Assembly: GCF_021502675.1 (NCBI RefSeq)
Contig: NZ_JAKFHA010000014.1
Span: 106,748 to 170,747, forward strand
Direction of reading: 5' to 3'
Source of the DNA: Yinghuangia soli
GTDB taxonomy: Bacteria; Actinomycetota; Actinomycetes; Streptomycetales; Streptomycetaceae
Length of the DNA stretch: 64,000 nucleotides
Position numbers and translations under genes: made by a program. The notes beneath the pieces were generated by a model, which saw only the letters and a program-made list of their open reading frames with translations, made no database searches and was not told the DNA's origin. Shown piece after piece: positions 17,008 through 26,035 of the stretch (positions within the stretch are counted from its first letter, which is position 1; each line of letters opens with the position of its first letter).

Positions 17008-18849
17008 TCAACTACGGGGCGTGAAGGTGGACTTCGCCGCCTCGAAAACCGACCTTATGGTCGGTGTGCCGGCCTCCGGACCGGACACCCAGAAGTCGTA
17101 CGTAAGGCCGTTGGCGACGTACCGCAGGTTGACGGACCGGCGCAGCGTGCCCTGGTCGTTCCAGGTGAACTCCCAGATCCCGGCCGGGCCGCCGCCGAAC
17201 GTGGTCTTCTCCAGGCGCACCCGCGTGTACCCGGGATAGGTCGCGGTGGCCGAGCTGCCGCTGCCGTTCGCGTCCTGGGCGGCCAGGTCGGAGTACGGGT
17301 CGCCGGAGGCGTCGGCCGCGTTCATCCGCACGCCGAGGCGCATCGTGCCGTCCGGCGACCGGTAGAACACCCGGCCGCCCTCCGCGGAACGCTGCCAGCC
17401 GTCGAGCACCGCGACCCGGAAGCCGCCCGGGTCGTCGACGTAGTGGTAGCCGGCCGGGGCAGGGACCGGGGCCGAGGACGGCGGCGCGGACGTGGCCGGC
17501 GGGCCCGGCGGAGGTGCGGGCACCCCGGCGGTCGACGTCGCGGACGGACCGGGCTTCGACGTCGCGGACGGGCCGGTGCTCGGCGGCGCGGACGCGCCCG
17601 GTGCCGTCCCCGGGGCGCTCGTGGCGTTCGGCGGGGTCGTGGCCGATGCGGGCTTCGCGGCGCTTCCGCCGCCGTCGCGCCCGGCGACATACGCCCACAC
17701 CCCCGCGCCCGAGGCGACCAGGACCAGGGCGAGCACCGGCACGAGGACCCGCACGCGCCGGCTCGGCACGGGCAACGTGTCCGAGCCGGGCCCGAGTTCG
17801 CCGCCGGAGGAGCGCGGGTCCACCGCGTACAGCGGCGCGGACCAGTTGTCGGCCGTCGGCCATTCGGGCGTGTCGGGTGCCTGCGGGCCCACACGCGGCG
17901 GCGCGGCGGGCATCGGCGGGGGCGGCGGTATGGCCGCGGCCGGCGCGGCGCCGAGCTCGGTCTCGGGCACGGCTGCCGGCGGAGGTGGCAGAGGCGACGG
18001 AGGTACAGGCGCGGTCACCGCCGCAGCACCCGCGGCGGAGGACTGCGCCAGCAGCCGCAGTCCCTGGTCCGCGGTCAGCCGCAGCAGCGGGTCCACGGTG
18101 AGCAGCCCGGCCAGCACTTCGCCCAACTCGCCCGCATGCCGCGGCGGGTCGTACACGCCGTCCAACACGGCCTGCAGCGTGGCGAATTCGCCGTTGCGCC
18201 GGAACGGCGAGCGGCCTTCGAGCATCTCGTACAGCGTCGCGCCGAGCGACCACAGGTCCGACGCCGGTCCGGGGCGCATGCCCTGGGCGCGCTCCGGGGC
18301 CATGTATTCGAGCGTGCCGATGGTCGTGCCGGTGACCGTGATCGTCGACGAGCCGACCAGGGTCGCGATGCCGAAGTCGGTGAGCACCGCGCGCCCGTCG
18401 AGCGCCATCAGGACGTTGCCGGGCTTGATGTCGCGGTGCACCACGCCCGCGGCGTGCACGGCGGCGAGCGCCGCCAGCAGGCTGCGGGTGACGCGGGCCG
18501 CCTCGGAGACCGGCAGTCGGCCCTCGGAGAGGTCGTCGGCGAGCGTCCGGCCCGGCACCAGTTCCATGATGATCCAGGGGCGTTCGCCGTCCTCGACGAC
18601 GTCGTAGACGGCCACCACGCCGGGATGCGTCACGAGTGCGGCGGCCCGCACCTCGCGCATCGCCCGGGCCGCGCGCCGGGCGCGCTCGTCGTCCGGAAGG
18701 TCGTCCGGCACCCGGACTTCCTTGACCGCCACGGTCCGGTCCAGCACGGTGTCGTACGCGCGCCACACCGTGCCCATGCCGCCCCGGCCCAGCATGTCCG
18801 CCAGCCGGTAGCGCCCGGCCACCATGCGCTCCCCGGTCGGATCCGTCAC
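17008..18849 (-). CDS. Membrane Ser/Thr protein kinase 3, with shared C-terminal WEFTW domain
   Basis: A 613-residue kinase. GRGGMG is at 21-26, Lys43, HRDIKPGN at 138-145 and DFG at 158-160. The linker is Pro/Ala-rich. One membrane helix (VLVPVLALVLVASGAGVWAY, about 364-383) precedes a second Pro/Thr/Ala linker and the outer domain (about 463-613) with FRVAVLDGWQR, FYRSPDGTMRLGVR, ATYPGYTRVRL and IWEFTWNDQ. The GTG start at 18849 has GGGGAG upstream. It lies between kinases 2 and 4 with gaps of about 140 bases on each side; one gap holds a short tandem repeat. Confidence 0.93.
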   Translation of the reverse strand: MTDPTGERMVAGRYRLADMLGRGGMGTVWRAYDTVLDRTVAVKEVRVPDDLPDDERARRAARAMREVRAAALVTHPGVVAVYDVVEDGERPWIIMELVPGRTLADDLSEGRLPVSEAARVTRSLLAALAAVHAAGVVHRDIKPGNVLMALDGRAVLTDFGIATLVGSSTITVTGTTIGTLEYMAPERAQGMRPGPASDLWSLGATLYEMLEGRSPFRRNGEFATLQAVLDGVYDPPRHAGELGEVLAGLLTVDPLLRLTADQGLRLLAQSSAAGAAAVTAPVPPSPLPPPPAAVPETELGAAPAAAIPPPPPMPAAPPRVGPQAPDTPEWPTADNWSAPLYAVDPRSSGGELGPGSDTLPVPSRRVRVLVPVLALVLVASGAGVWAYVAGRDGGGSAAKPASATTPPNATSAPGTAPGASAPPSTGPSATSKPGPSATSTAGVPAPPPGPPATSAPPSSAPVPAPAGYHYVDDPGGFRVAVLDGWQRSAEGGRVFYRSPDGTMRLGVRMNAADASGDPYSDLAAQDANGSGSSATATYPGYTRVRLEKTTFGGGPAGIWEFTWNDQGTLRRSVNLRYVANGLTYDFWVSGPEAGTPTIRSVFEAAKSTFTPRS

Positions 18850-18888
18850 CCGACTCCCCGCTCCCGCCCGATGTGCAGCTCGTCCGCT

Positions 18889-18934
18889 TGCCTGCTTGCC
18901 CGCGTGCCTGCCTGCCCGCGTGCCTGCCCGCCCC
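18889..18934. repeat. 16-base tandem repeat between kinases 3 and 4
   Basis: Two near-identical 16-base units starting TGCCTGC (18889-18904 and 18905-18920) are followed by a partial third (18921-18934). It is intergenic, without coding signal. Confidence 0.75.
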
Positions 18935-18986
18935 TGTCACGGCCACCGTACCCACCGGGCGGCCGCGGCCCTCCGCGCGGCCGGGT

Positions 18987-21239
18987 TCACCGCCTGATGG
19001 CCATGTTCTCCTTCGCGTGGTCGAAGTACGCGGCGGCGGTGGGCCACAGCTCCTCGCGGCACCGGACGGTCATCCAGTACCGCACGCCGTCCCCGGTGCG
19101 CACGACAAGGTCCTTGCCGTGGAACGCGGCCCCCTCCGGGCCGCGCCACACGTACTCCCACTCGGCGGCGTCGTGCCCGCGGTAGTCCATGGACTCCAGC
19201 TCCACGCGCCGGTACCCCTCGCTGTCGCGGTAGTCGCGCGATGCCAGCGTGCCGTGCTCGCGGTGCAGCACGGACTCCTCCGGCGGCATCACGATGCCGC
19301 GGTCCACACTGACGGTCACCGAGATCAGCCGGTCCGGGTCGTACACCGCGAGGCCGCTGTCGGTGGTCGTGCAGCTCCAGCCCTCCGGCACGGGCAGCGC
19401 GAACCCGAGCCCCGACCCGGTGCGCAGCCGGCGCAGCACCGCGCCGTCGATCAGCGGACCGAGCGCCAGGCAGCCGCCGACCAGACCGAGCACCCACACC
19501 AAATCCGGGTCGATGTCCCGGAGTTCGAGGGCGCCGCCGCCGATCACGCCGATCAGCATCGCGGCCGGCACCGAGCGCGAGAGTCTGCGGTGCGGCAGCA
19601 CGAGCCATACGCCGAGCGCCGCGGCGAGCAGGGAGATCGTGTACATCCCGGCCCAGGAACCGTAGTTCGCGAGCCACTTGGCCATCGCGGCGCTGATGAT
19701 CGCGACGATCACCAGCACGGTCGCCCAGTGCCGGATGTACCAGCGCGGCCAGCGCCGGTAGCGCGCCCGGAACCCGCCGCCGCGGCGGGCCCGCGCACGG
19801 TCGCGGCGGCCGAGCTTGCCGGACCCGGCGGACGAGCCGGGGTCGCCGGCCCGGGTTCCGGCGCCGGTGGCGGTGGCGGTGGCTGCGCCGCTGCCGGATG
19901 CGGAGCCGGCGCCCCGGCCGAAGCGCTTGCGGGCCCGTTTGCCGGTGTCCGCGCCGGAGCCGCCGGGCGGCACGGTCTCGCCCGCGCGCGTGCCCTGCAC
20001 ACGCAAGTTGGTCTGGGTGACGCCGGTGGGCGGCGCCGCGACGTCCTCGGCGGGGGCTGCGGCTGACTTCTCGGCTCCCCGGCCTGTGCCTGTGGCCCCC
20101 GCGGAACCGGCGCCCGCGGAGTCGCGATCGGCGGCAGGCCTACGGGCCCCCGCGCTCGTACCGGTGGCGGCGCCGGCGCCGGTGCTTGCGGCCGCCCCCA
20201 GCGCTCCGCGTCCGGTCCGGCCGGTCGCGTGCCCGCGCGCGCCGCTCCCGGCGAGGACACCGGATCCGCGGCTGCCCGGGTCGCCGACGTAGTGCCGTCC
20301 GCCGCCCGACGCCCCCGCGGCGGTCCCGGAGCCGCCGTGCCAGGCATGCCGGCGGGCCGCCGCGGGGCGGGCCCGTCCGGAAAACGTCCGGGCCGGCCCC
20401 GGCGGCGCGGGCGCCGCCTCCGCGGCCTCGACCAGCCGCTCACGCAGCAGCACCGCGTCGGCGCGCGCGGTCGGGTCCTGGACCAGCACGGACCGCAGCA
20501 CGGGCATCAGGGCGCCGGCGTGCTCCAGTTCCGGGAACCGCGCGGCAGCGACCGCGGCAAGGGTGGCGGCGTGCGTGGCGCGCCGGTACGCCGGGCGGCC
20601 CTCGACCGCCTCGTACAGCGTCACGCCGAGCGACCACAGGTCCGCGGGCGGGCCGGGCATCTGGCCGTCCACCTGCTCGGGCGCGAGGTACTCCGGCGAG
20701 CCGACGAGCGCGCCGAGCTGGGTGAGGGTGGCGCTGTCCTCCACGGAGGCGACGCCGAAGTCGGTGAGCACCACGCGCCCGTTGCGGGCCAGCAGGACGT
20801 TGGCGGGCTTCACGTCGCGGTGCAGGACCCCCGCGTCGTGCGCCGCCTCCAGCGCGGAGAGCAGCCGCAGGCCCATCTCGGCGACCTGCCCGGGGGCCAT
20901 CGGGCCGTCCTTCTCGATCTCCTGCGCGAGCGAGAGGCCGCGGACGAGCTCCATGACGATCCACGGCCGGCCGTCCTCGGCGACCACGTCGAAGATGGTC
21001 ACGACGTTCGGGTGGTCGATCCGCGCGGCGGCGCGCGCCTCGCGGAGCATGCGGGCGCACAGAGTGCCGCGCTCTTCGTCGTCCACGTGGCCCGGCACCC
21101 GGAGTTCCTTGACCGCGACCTGCCGGTCGAGCACTTCGTCGAGGGCGCTCCAGACGGTGCCCATGCCGCCGCGCCCCAGGCGTTCCCGCAGCCGGTACCG
21201 GCCCGCGAGCAGGCGCCCGTCGGACTCCGGGTCGGTCAT
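18987..21239 (-). CDS. Polytopic Ser/Thr protein kinase 4, end domain behind about four membrane helices
   Basis: The largest of the set at 750 residues. The kinase core shows GRGGMG at 22-27, Lys44, HRDVKPAN at 140-147 and DFG at 160-162. A long Ala/Gly/Arg-rich low-complexity linker follows. Near residues 505-605 there are about four hydrophobic segments (WATVLVIVAIISAAMAKWLA, MYTISLLAAALGVWLVL, AAMLIGVIGGGALEL, LVWVLGLVGGCLALG) rather than one. The end domain (about 608-750) keeps LPVPEGW and AEWEYVW and is related to that of the other kinases. With four helices it would face the cytoplasm. It is the first kinase of the minus-strand group. Confidence 0.92.
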   Translation of the reverse strand: MTDPESDGRLLAGRYRLRERLGRGGMGTVWSALDEVLDRQVAVKELRVPGHVDDEERGTLCARMLREARAAARIDHPNVVTIFDVVAEDGRPWIVMELVRGLSLAQEIEKDGPMAPGQVAEMGLRLLSALEAAHDAGVLHRDVKPANVLLARNGRVVLTDFGVASVEDSATLTQLGALVGSPEYLAPEQVDGQMPGPPADLWSLGVTLYEAVEGRPAYRRATHAATLAAVAAARFPELEHAGALMPVLRSVLVQDPTARADAVLLRERLVEAAEAAPAPPGPARTFSGRARPAAARRHAWHGGSGTAAGASGGGRHYVGDPGSRGSGVLAGSGARGHATGRTGRGALGAAASTGAGAATGTSAGARRPAADRDSAGAGSAGATGTGRGAEKSAAAPAEDVAAPPTGVTQTNLRVQGTRAGETVPPGGSGADTGKRARKRFGRGAGSASGSGAATATATGAGTRAGDPGSSAGSGKLGRRDRARARRGGGFRARYRRWPRWYIRHWATVLVIVAIISAAMAKWLANYGSWAGMYTISLLAAALGVWLVLPHRRLSRSVPAAMLIGVIGGGALELRDIDPDLVWVLGLVGGCLALGPLIDGAVLRRLRTGSGLGFALPVPEGWSCTTTDSGLAVYDPDRLISVTVSVDRGIVMPPEESVLHREHGTLASRDYRDSEGYRRVELESMDYRGHDAAEWEYVWRGPEGAAFHGKDLVVRTGDGVRYWMTVRCREELWPTAAAYFDHAKENMAIRR

Positions 21240-21416
21240 GCGCGTCTCCTGTGCTGGGGTTCGCGGCCCTTCCAGTCAACCACCCCGGCCCGGGGTTGGG
21301 CGGGTCGTCCGGCCGTCATTTCCCGCCAAATGGCCTGACACTTCGTCAGATCAGGGCATCGCGGGACAACGGCCGGGACGACGCGCGGGGCAGTCGGGCG
21401 GCAGTCGGGCGGCCGG

Positions 21417-23126
21417 TCAGGCGAGCGGGACGACCTCCTCGGCGCCCATCCGGACCGCATCCGCGGTCCGGTCGTCCGGCTGCTCCTGCGACTCGCGCTC
21501 GGCCTCCACCCGCTTGAGGTAGTAGTCGACCTCGCGGCGCACCTGCTCGTCGGTCCAGCCCAGCACCGGGGCCATCAGCCGCGCGCACTCCTCGGCGACC
21601 CGCACACCGCGGTCGAACGTCTCGATCGAGATGCGGGTACGCCGGTCCAGCACGTCGTCCAGGTGCAGCGCGCCCTCGTGGGTGCAGGCGTAGACGACCT
21701 CGGCGCGCAGGTAGTCGTCGGCGCCATCCAGCGGCTGGCCGAGCCCGGCGTCCGCATCCACGAGGGCCAGCACCTCGTCGACCAGCGACCCGTAGCGGTT
21801 GAGCAGGTGCTCCACCCGGACGACGTGCAGGCCGCTGCGCGCGGCGATGGCCGCCCGGGCGTTCCAGAGCGCGTGGTAGCCCTCCGCGCCGGCCAGCGGG
21901 ACCGTGTCGGTGCAGCTCGCCGCGACCTTGCGGTCCAGGCCGTGCACCGCGGCGTCGACCGCGTCGGCGGCCATCACCCGGTACGTCGTGTACTTGCCGC
22001 CGGCCACCACCACCAGGCCGGGCACCGGGTGCGCGACCGTGTGCTCGCGGGACAGCTGGCTGGTCGCGTCCGACTCGCCGCGCAGCAGCGGGCGCAGCCC
22101 GGCGTACACGCCCTCGACGTCCTCGCGGCTGAGCGGCACCGCGAGCACCGCGTTCACCCGTTCGAGCAGGTACTCGATGTCGGTGCGGCTGGCCGCCGGA
22201 TGCGTCTTGTCCAGGTCCCAGTCGGTGTCCGTGGTCCCGATGATCCAGTGCCGGCCCCACGGGATCACGAACAGCACCGACTTCTCGGTGCGCAGGATCA
22301 GCCCGGTGGACGAATGGATGCGGTCCTTCGGCACCACCAGGTGGATGCCCTTGGACGCGCGCACGTGGAACTGCCCGCGCTCGCCGACCATCGCCTGGGT
22401 CTCGTCGGTCCACACGCCGGTCGCGTTGACGACCTGCCGGGCCCGGATGTCGTACGTGCGGTCCTGTTCGAGGTCGCGCACCTGCACCCCGACCACGCGC
22501 TCGCCCTCGCGCAGGAAGCCGGTCACCGAGGCCCGGGAGGCGACGTGCGCGCCGTAGCCGGCCGCGGTGCGCACCAGGGTCATGGTGTGCCGCGCGTCGT
22601 CCACCTGCGCGTCGTAGTACTGCACCGCGCCGACCAGCGCGTCCTTGCGCAGCGCGGGCGCCAGGCGCAGCGCGCGGCGGCGCGACAGGTGCCGGTGCGC
22701 GGGCAGGCCGCGGGCGTAGCCGGACGACACGCCCATGGTGTCGTACAGCGCCACCCCCGAGCCGACGTACAGCCGCTCCCAGCCGTGGTGCTGCAGCGGG
22801 TACAGGAACGGCACCGGCTTGACCAGGTGCGGAGCCAGTCGCTGGACCATCAGGCCGCGCTCCCGCAGGGCCTCCCGGACCAGCGCGAAGTCCAGCATCT
22901 CCAGGTACCGCAGCCCGCCGTGGATCAGCTTGCTGGACCGGCTGGAGGTGCCCGACGCCCAGTCCTTGGCCTCGACCAGGCCCACGCTCAGGCCGCGGGT
23001 GACCGCGTCCAGGGCCGTCCCCGCGCCGACCACGCCGCCGCCGACCACGACGACGTCCAACTCCCGCTCGGCCATCCGGTCCAGTGCGTCTTCGCGTGCC
23101 CGCAACCCCAACGCCGTGGTCCTCAA
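21417..23126 (-). CDS. glpD: Aerobic glycerol-3-phosphate dehydrogenase
   Basis: A 569-residue FAD enzyme that oxidises sn-glycerol-3-phosphate to dihydroxyacetone phosphate and passes electrons to the quinone pool at the membrane. The FAD loop VVVGGGVVGAGTALDA lies near residues 26-41, followed by SSRSSKLIHGGLRYLE, HLVVPKDRIHSS, IPWGRHWIIGTTDTDWD and GGKYTTYRVMA, all typical of GlpD. The likely start is TTG at 23126, kept because MRTTALG-type openings occur in Streptomyces GlpD; ATG at 23075 is an alternative. It sits between the two kinase groups, the same place as in S. coelicolor as I recall. Confidence 0.96.
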   Translation of the reverse strand: MRTTALGLRAREDALDRMAERELDVVVVGGGVVGAGTALDAVTRGLSVGLVEAKDWASGTSSRSSKLIHGGLRYLEMLDFALVREALRERGLMVQRLAPHLVKPVPFLYPLQHHGWERLYVGSGVALYDTMGVSSGYARGLPAHRHLSRRRALRLAPALRKDALVGAVQYYDAQVDDARHTMTLVRTAAGYGAHVASRASVTGFLREGERVVGVQVRDLEQDRTYDIRARQVVNATGVWTDETQAMVGERGQFHVRASKGIHLVVPKDRIHSSTGLILRTEKSVLFVIPWGRHWIIGTTDTDWDLDKTHPAASRTDIEYLLERVNAVLAVPLSREDVEGVYAGLRPLLRGESDATSQLSREHTVAHPVPGLVVVAGGKYTTYRVMAADAVDAAVHGLDRKVAASCTDTVPLAGAEGYHALWNARAAIAARSGLHVVRVEHLLNRYGSLVDEVLALVDADAGLGQPLDGADDYLRAEVVYACTHEGALHLDDVLDRRTRISIETFDRGVRVAEECARLMAPVLGWTDEQVRREVDYYLKRVEAERESQEQPDDRTADAVRMGAEEVVPLA

Positions 23127-23371
23127 CGCGCCGTCACCCGCTCCCGTTCGTGCCTGCCCGGTCCCTCCTGATCATCACCTGTGCACCGGCCCTCGGCGCG
23201 CAGGCGACACGGATCGAGCCCCGCACGGCAGCCGAGCGGAGCCCTGTCCCCGGTCCTCTATACCCCTGCCGGGTGAACTTCCCGTGTGCGGCCGCGTACC
23301 GTCGGAACACGGTCCGCCACTCGGCGTACCGCGCCGATCCCGAAGGCGCCTTCCGCGAGAGCGAGGACCGG

Positions 23372-24262
23372 ATGCCGACGACGCCCGCCGCCGCACCGCT
23401 GATCGTGTGCGACCTCGACGGGACGCTGCTGCGCCCCGACGCGACCGCATCGGACTACACCCGTGCCGCACTCGGCCGCCTGATCGCGGCCGGCACCGCG
23501 CTGACCATCGCCACCGCACGCGGCGTACCGTCCATCCGCGCCCTGCTCGCGGGCGTCGAACTGCCGCTTCCGGTCATCGAGTTGAACGGTGCCTACATCT
23601 CCGATCCGGGCACCGGGGCGCACCTCGACCACCATACGCTCGACGCCGCGACCGCGAGCGCCGTGGTGGACTGCCTGGTTGCCGCGGGCATCGAGCCCAC
23701 CCTCACCACCTGGGACGGGACCGCCGACCACGTGGACTTCGGCGCGCTGTCGAACGAGTCGGCACGCTGGTTCCACGACGAGAAGGCCGCGGCCGGCGAC
23801 CCCCGACTCCGGTACTGCACCGACTTCGCCGCGCTGGCCCGCACCTCGACCGTGGCGCTCATCCGCCTCGCGGTCCCGCACGACGACGCCGAGCGCACCG
23901 CCAAGCTCCTGGACGGCGTCTGCGGCGACCGCGCGACGGTCCTCGGCATCCGCAACGACTACATCCCGGGCTGGACCGAGTTCAGCGTGCACGGCCCCAC
24001 CGCCGACAAGGGCAGCGCGCTGCGCGGCCTGCGGGCCCGGATCGGCCACACCGGGCCGCTCGTGGTGTGCGGCGACCACCTCAACGACCTGCCGATGTTC
24101 GACGCCGCGGACGGCCCGGACGACCGGCGCGTGGCCCCCGCGACCGCCCACCCGGACGTCCTGGCCCGGGCGACGGATGTGGCCGGGCCGAACCACGAGG
24201 ACGGAATCGCCCGTTTTCTCCTGGCCTCTTTCCTCGGCAGCGGAGAAGACCTGGCATCGTGA
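23372..24262 (+). CDS. HAD-superfamily Cof-type phosphatase
   Basis: A 296-residue HAD hydrolase of the Cof/YidA type, which removes phosphate from small metabolites such as sugar phosphates or flavin nucleotides. Motif I is CDLDGTLLRPD near residue 13, motif II TIATARG, motif III the ADKGSALRGL lysine, and motif IV CGDHLNDLPMF near residue 230. The ATG has AGGA just upstream. Its last codons overlap the start of a 20-base element (24248-24267) repeated in front of the second downstream kinase. Substrate is not predictable. Confidence 0.88.
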   Translation: MPTTPAAAPLIVCDLDGTLLRPDATASDYTRAALGRLIAAGTALTIATARGVPSIRALLAGVELPLPVIELNGAYISDPGTGAHLDHHTLDAATASAVVDCLVAAGIEPTLTTWDGTADHVDFGALSNESARWFHDEKAAAGDPRLRYCTDFAALARTSTVALIRLAVPHDDAERTAKLLDGVCGDRATVLGIRNDYIPGWTEFSVHGPTADKGSALRGLRARIGHTGPLVVCGDHLNDLPMFDAADGPDDRRVAPATAHPDVLARATDVAGPNHEDGIARFLLASFLGSGEDLAS

Positions 24263-24267
24263 CCGTG
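24248..24267 (+). repeat. 20-base element, copy 1, upstream of kinase 5
   Basis: The 20 bases beginning GACCTGGCATCG are identical to 25986-26005. This copy spans the HAD stop codon and lies 106 bases before the kinase 5 ATG; copy 2 lies 50 bases before the kinase 6 ATG. Confidence 0.8.
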
Positions 24268-24353
24268 CGAGGGCACGGTGCGCAGCAGCCGCGGGGATGT
24301 GCCGGACGCGTCGGGATCTGTCGGTACTTGTCGGGAGAGGCACGGAGAAGCAC

Positions 24354-25955
24354 ATGGACGACGTACCGGCGGGATCGGGCAGACGCGTCTGCGACGGCCG
24401 GTTCGAGCTGCGCGAACGCCTCGGCAGCGGGGCGATGGGCACCGTGTGGCGCGCCCTGGACACCACGCTGCACCGCGAGGTCGCACTCAAGGAGGTCCGC
24501 GCCCCCGAGGGCGCGTCCGCCGAGGAGGCCGAGACCATCCGGGCCCGCGCGCTGCGCGAGGCCCGGGCCCTCGCCCGGCTGCGCAACCCGCACGTGGTGG
24601 CGATCCACCAGGTCGCCGACGACGAGCCGTTCCCGTGGATCGTCATGGAGCTGGTCCCGGGCCGCACCCTCGCCGCGGTGCTCGCCGACGGCCCGCTGGA
24701 CCCGCGGACCGCGGCCGGGCTCGGCGCGGACCTCCTCGACGCCCTCACCGCCGCGCACGGCGCGGGCGTGCTGCACCGCGACGTGAAGCCCGCGAACGTG
24801 CTGGTCCGGCCGGACGGACGGGCGGTCCTGGTGGACTTCGGCATCGCCGCGGTCGAGGGCACCGCGGCGGTCACCACCACCGGGTCGTTCATCGGCACCC
24901 TGGAGTACGCGGCCCCGGAGCGCACCGCGGGCGGCGAGCCCTCGCCGGCCACCGACCTGTGGTCGCTGGGCGTCCTGCTCTGCACCGCCGTCGAAGGCCG
25001 CAACCCGTTCCGCCGGGCCAACGAGTGGGCCACGCTCGGCGCGATCGTCAACGAACCGCACCCGCCGCCGCAGCACGCGGGCGCCCTCACCCCGGTCATC
25101 GACGCGCTGCTCACCAAGGACCCGGCGCAGCGCCCGGACGCCGCGACCGTCGCCGCGGGGCTGGCGGCGGCCAGGCAGCAGGCCGATGTCCCGACGCTGC
25201 ACGCCGCCCTGAGCACCGCGCCCGCGGCACACGCCTCGACCACCGGGCCCGAACCGTCCACCGACGCCGACCTGCCCACGGTCCCGGCCCGGCCCGCACC
25301 CGCCGCCCCGTCGCCGTCCGGCCGGGCACCGCGCCGCAAGCGCGCGCTGCTCGTCGGCGCCCTGGTCGCGGCGCTCCTCGCCGGCGGCGGCGTCGCGGCG
25401 TGGACGCTCACGGACGGAAGCGGCGACGGCGGCAAGAAGACCCCCCAGGCCGGCCCGACGACCCCGGCCGCCCCGGGCAGCACCGCGCCCTCGGCCCCCG
25501 CGCTGCCGGCCGGCTACGAACTGCGCACCCACGGCACGGGCTTCCAGGTCGCGGTCCCGGCCGGGTGGACGGAGGCCGCCGACAAGTCGGGCAGCCCCGT
25601 CTACGAATCCCCGGACCGCACCGCACGCCTCACGGTCCGCGTCCTGCCCGGCAACAGCGCCGACCCGTACGCGGAGCAGCAGAAGTCCCAGCGCGAGACC
25701 GCCGCTTCGCCGTCGTACCCCGGCTACGTCAACGTCGGCCTGACCCAGGGCATCCAGTCCGGGGGCACCTCGGCGACCTGGGAGTACACGTACACCCCCG
25801 CGGACGGCAAACGCCGTATCAAAGACGTCCGCTGGCGCATCGGCACGACCGGCTACAACCTGTGGATGTCCGCCCCGGACGGCAGGTCCTGGCCGCAGCA
25901 CGCGCAGCACCTGGACGTCGCCCTGGCGCACTTCAAGGACACCGCCCGGCGCTGA
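24354..25955 (+). CDS. Membrane Ser/Thr protein kinase 5, with shared C-terminal WEYTY domain
   Basis: A 533-residue kinase with GSGAMG at 24-29, Lys46, HRDVKPAN at 141-148 and DFG at 161-163. The glycine loop (GSGAMG) and LVDFG differ from the GRGGMG/LTDFG of kinases 1-4, so this is a second subfamily shared with kinase 6. One membrane helix (ALLVGALVAALLAGGGVAAW, about 332-351) leads to a short linker and the outer domain (about 385-533) with FQVAVPAGW, PSYPGYVNVGL and TWEYTY. Kinase 6 follows after 80 bases and is nearly the same protein. Both start from ATG near a GGAGAGG-type site. Confidence 0.93.
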   Translation: MDDVPAGSGRRVCDGRFELRERLGSGAMGTVWRALDTTLHREVALKEVRAPEGASAEEAETIRARALREARALARLRNPHVVAIHQVADDEPFPWIVMELVPGRTLAAVLADGPLDPRTAAGLGADLLDALTAAHGAGVLHRDVKPANVLVRPDGRAVLVDFGIAAVEGTAAVTTTGSFIGTLEYAAPERTAGGEPSPATDLWSLGVLLCTAVEGRNPFRRANEWATLGAIVNEPHPPPQHAGALTPVIDALLTKDPAQRPDAATVAAGLAAARQQADVPTLHAALSTAPAAHASTTGPEPSTDADLPTVPARPAPAAPSPSGRAPRRKRALLVGALVAALLAGGGVAAWTLTDGSGDGGKKTPQAGPTTPAAPGSTAPSAPALPAGYELRTHGTGFQVAVPAGWTEAADKSGSPVYESPDRTARLTVRVLPGNSADPYAEQQKSQRETAASPSYPGYVNVGLTQGIQSGGTSATWEYTYTPADGKRRIKDVRWRIGTTGYNLWMSAPDGRSWPQHAQHLDVALAHFKDTARR

Positions 25956-25985
25956 ACCCGGGGCGGCCGCACCGCCGGCGGCCCG

Positions 25986-26005
25986 GACCTGGCATCGTGA
26001 CCGTG
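25986..26005 (+). repeat. 20-base element, copy 2, upstream of kinase 6
   Basis: Identical to 24248-24267. It sits in the 80-base gap between kinases 5 and 6, which suggests that the gene pair arose by tandem duplication with its upstream control region. Confidence 0.8.
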
Positions 26006-26035
26006 GGACAGTCGTGCGGCCTTGGGGAGAGGCAC

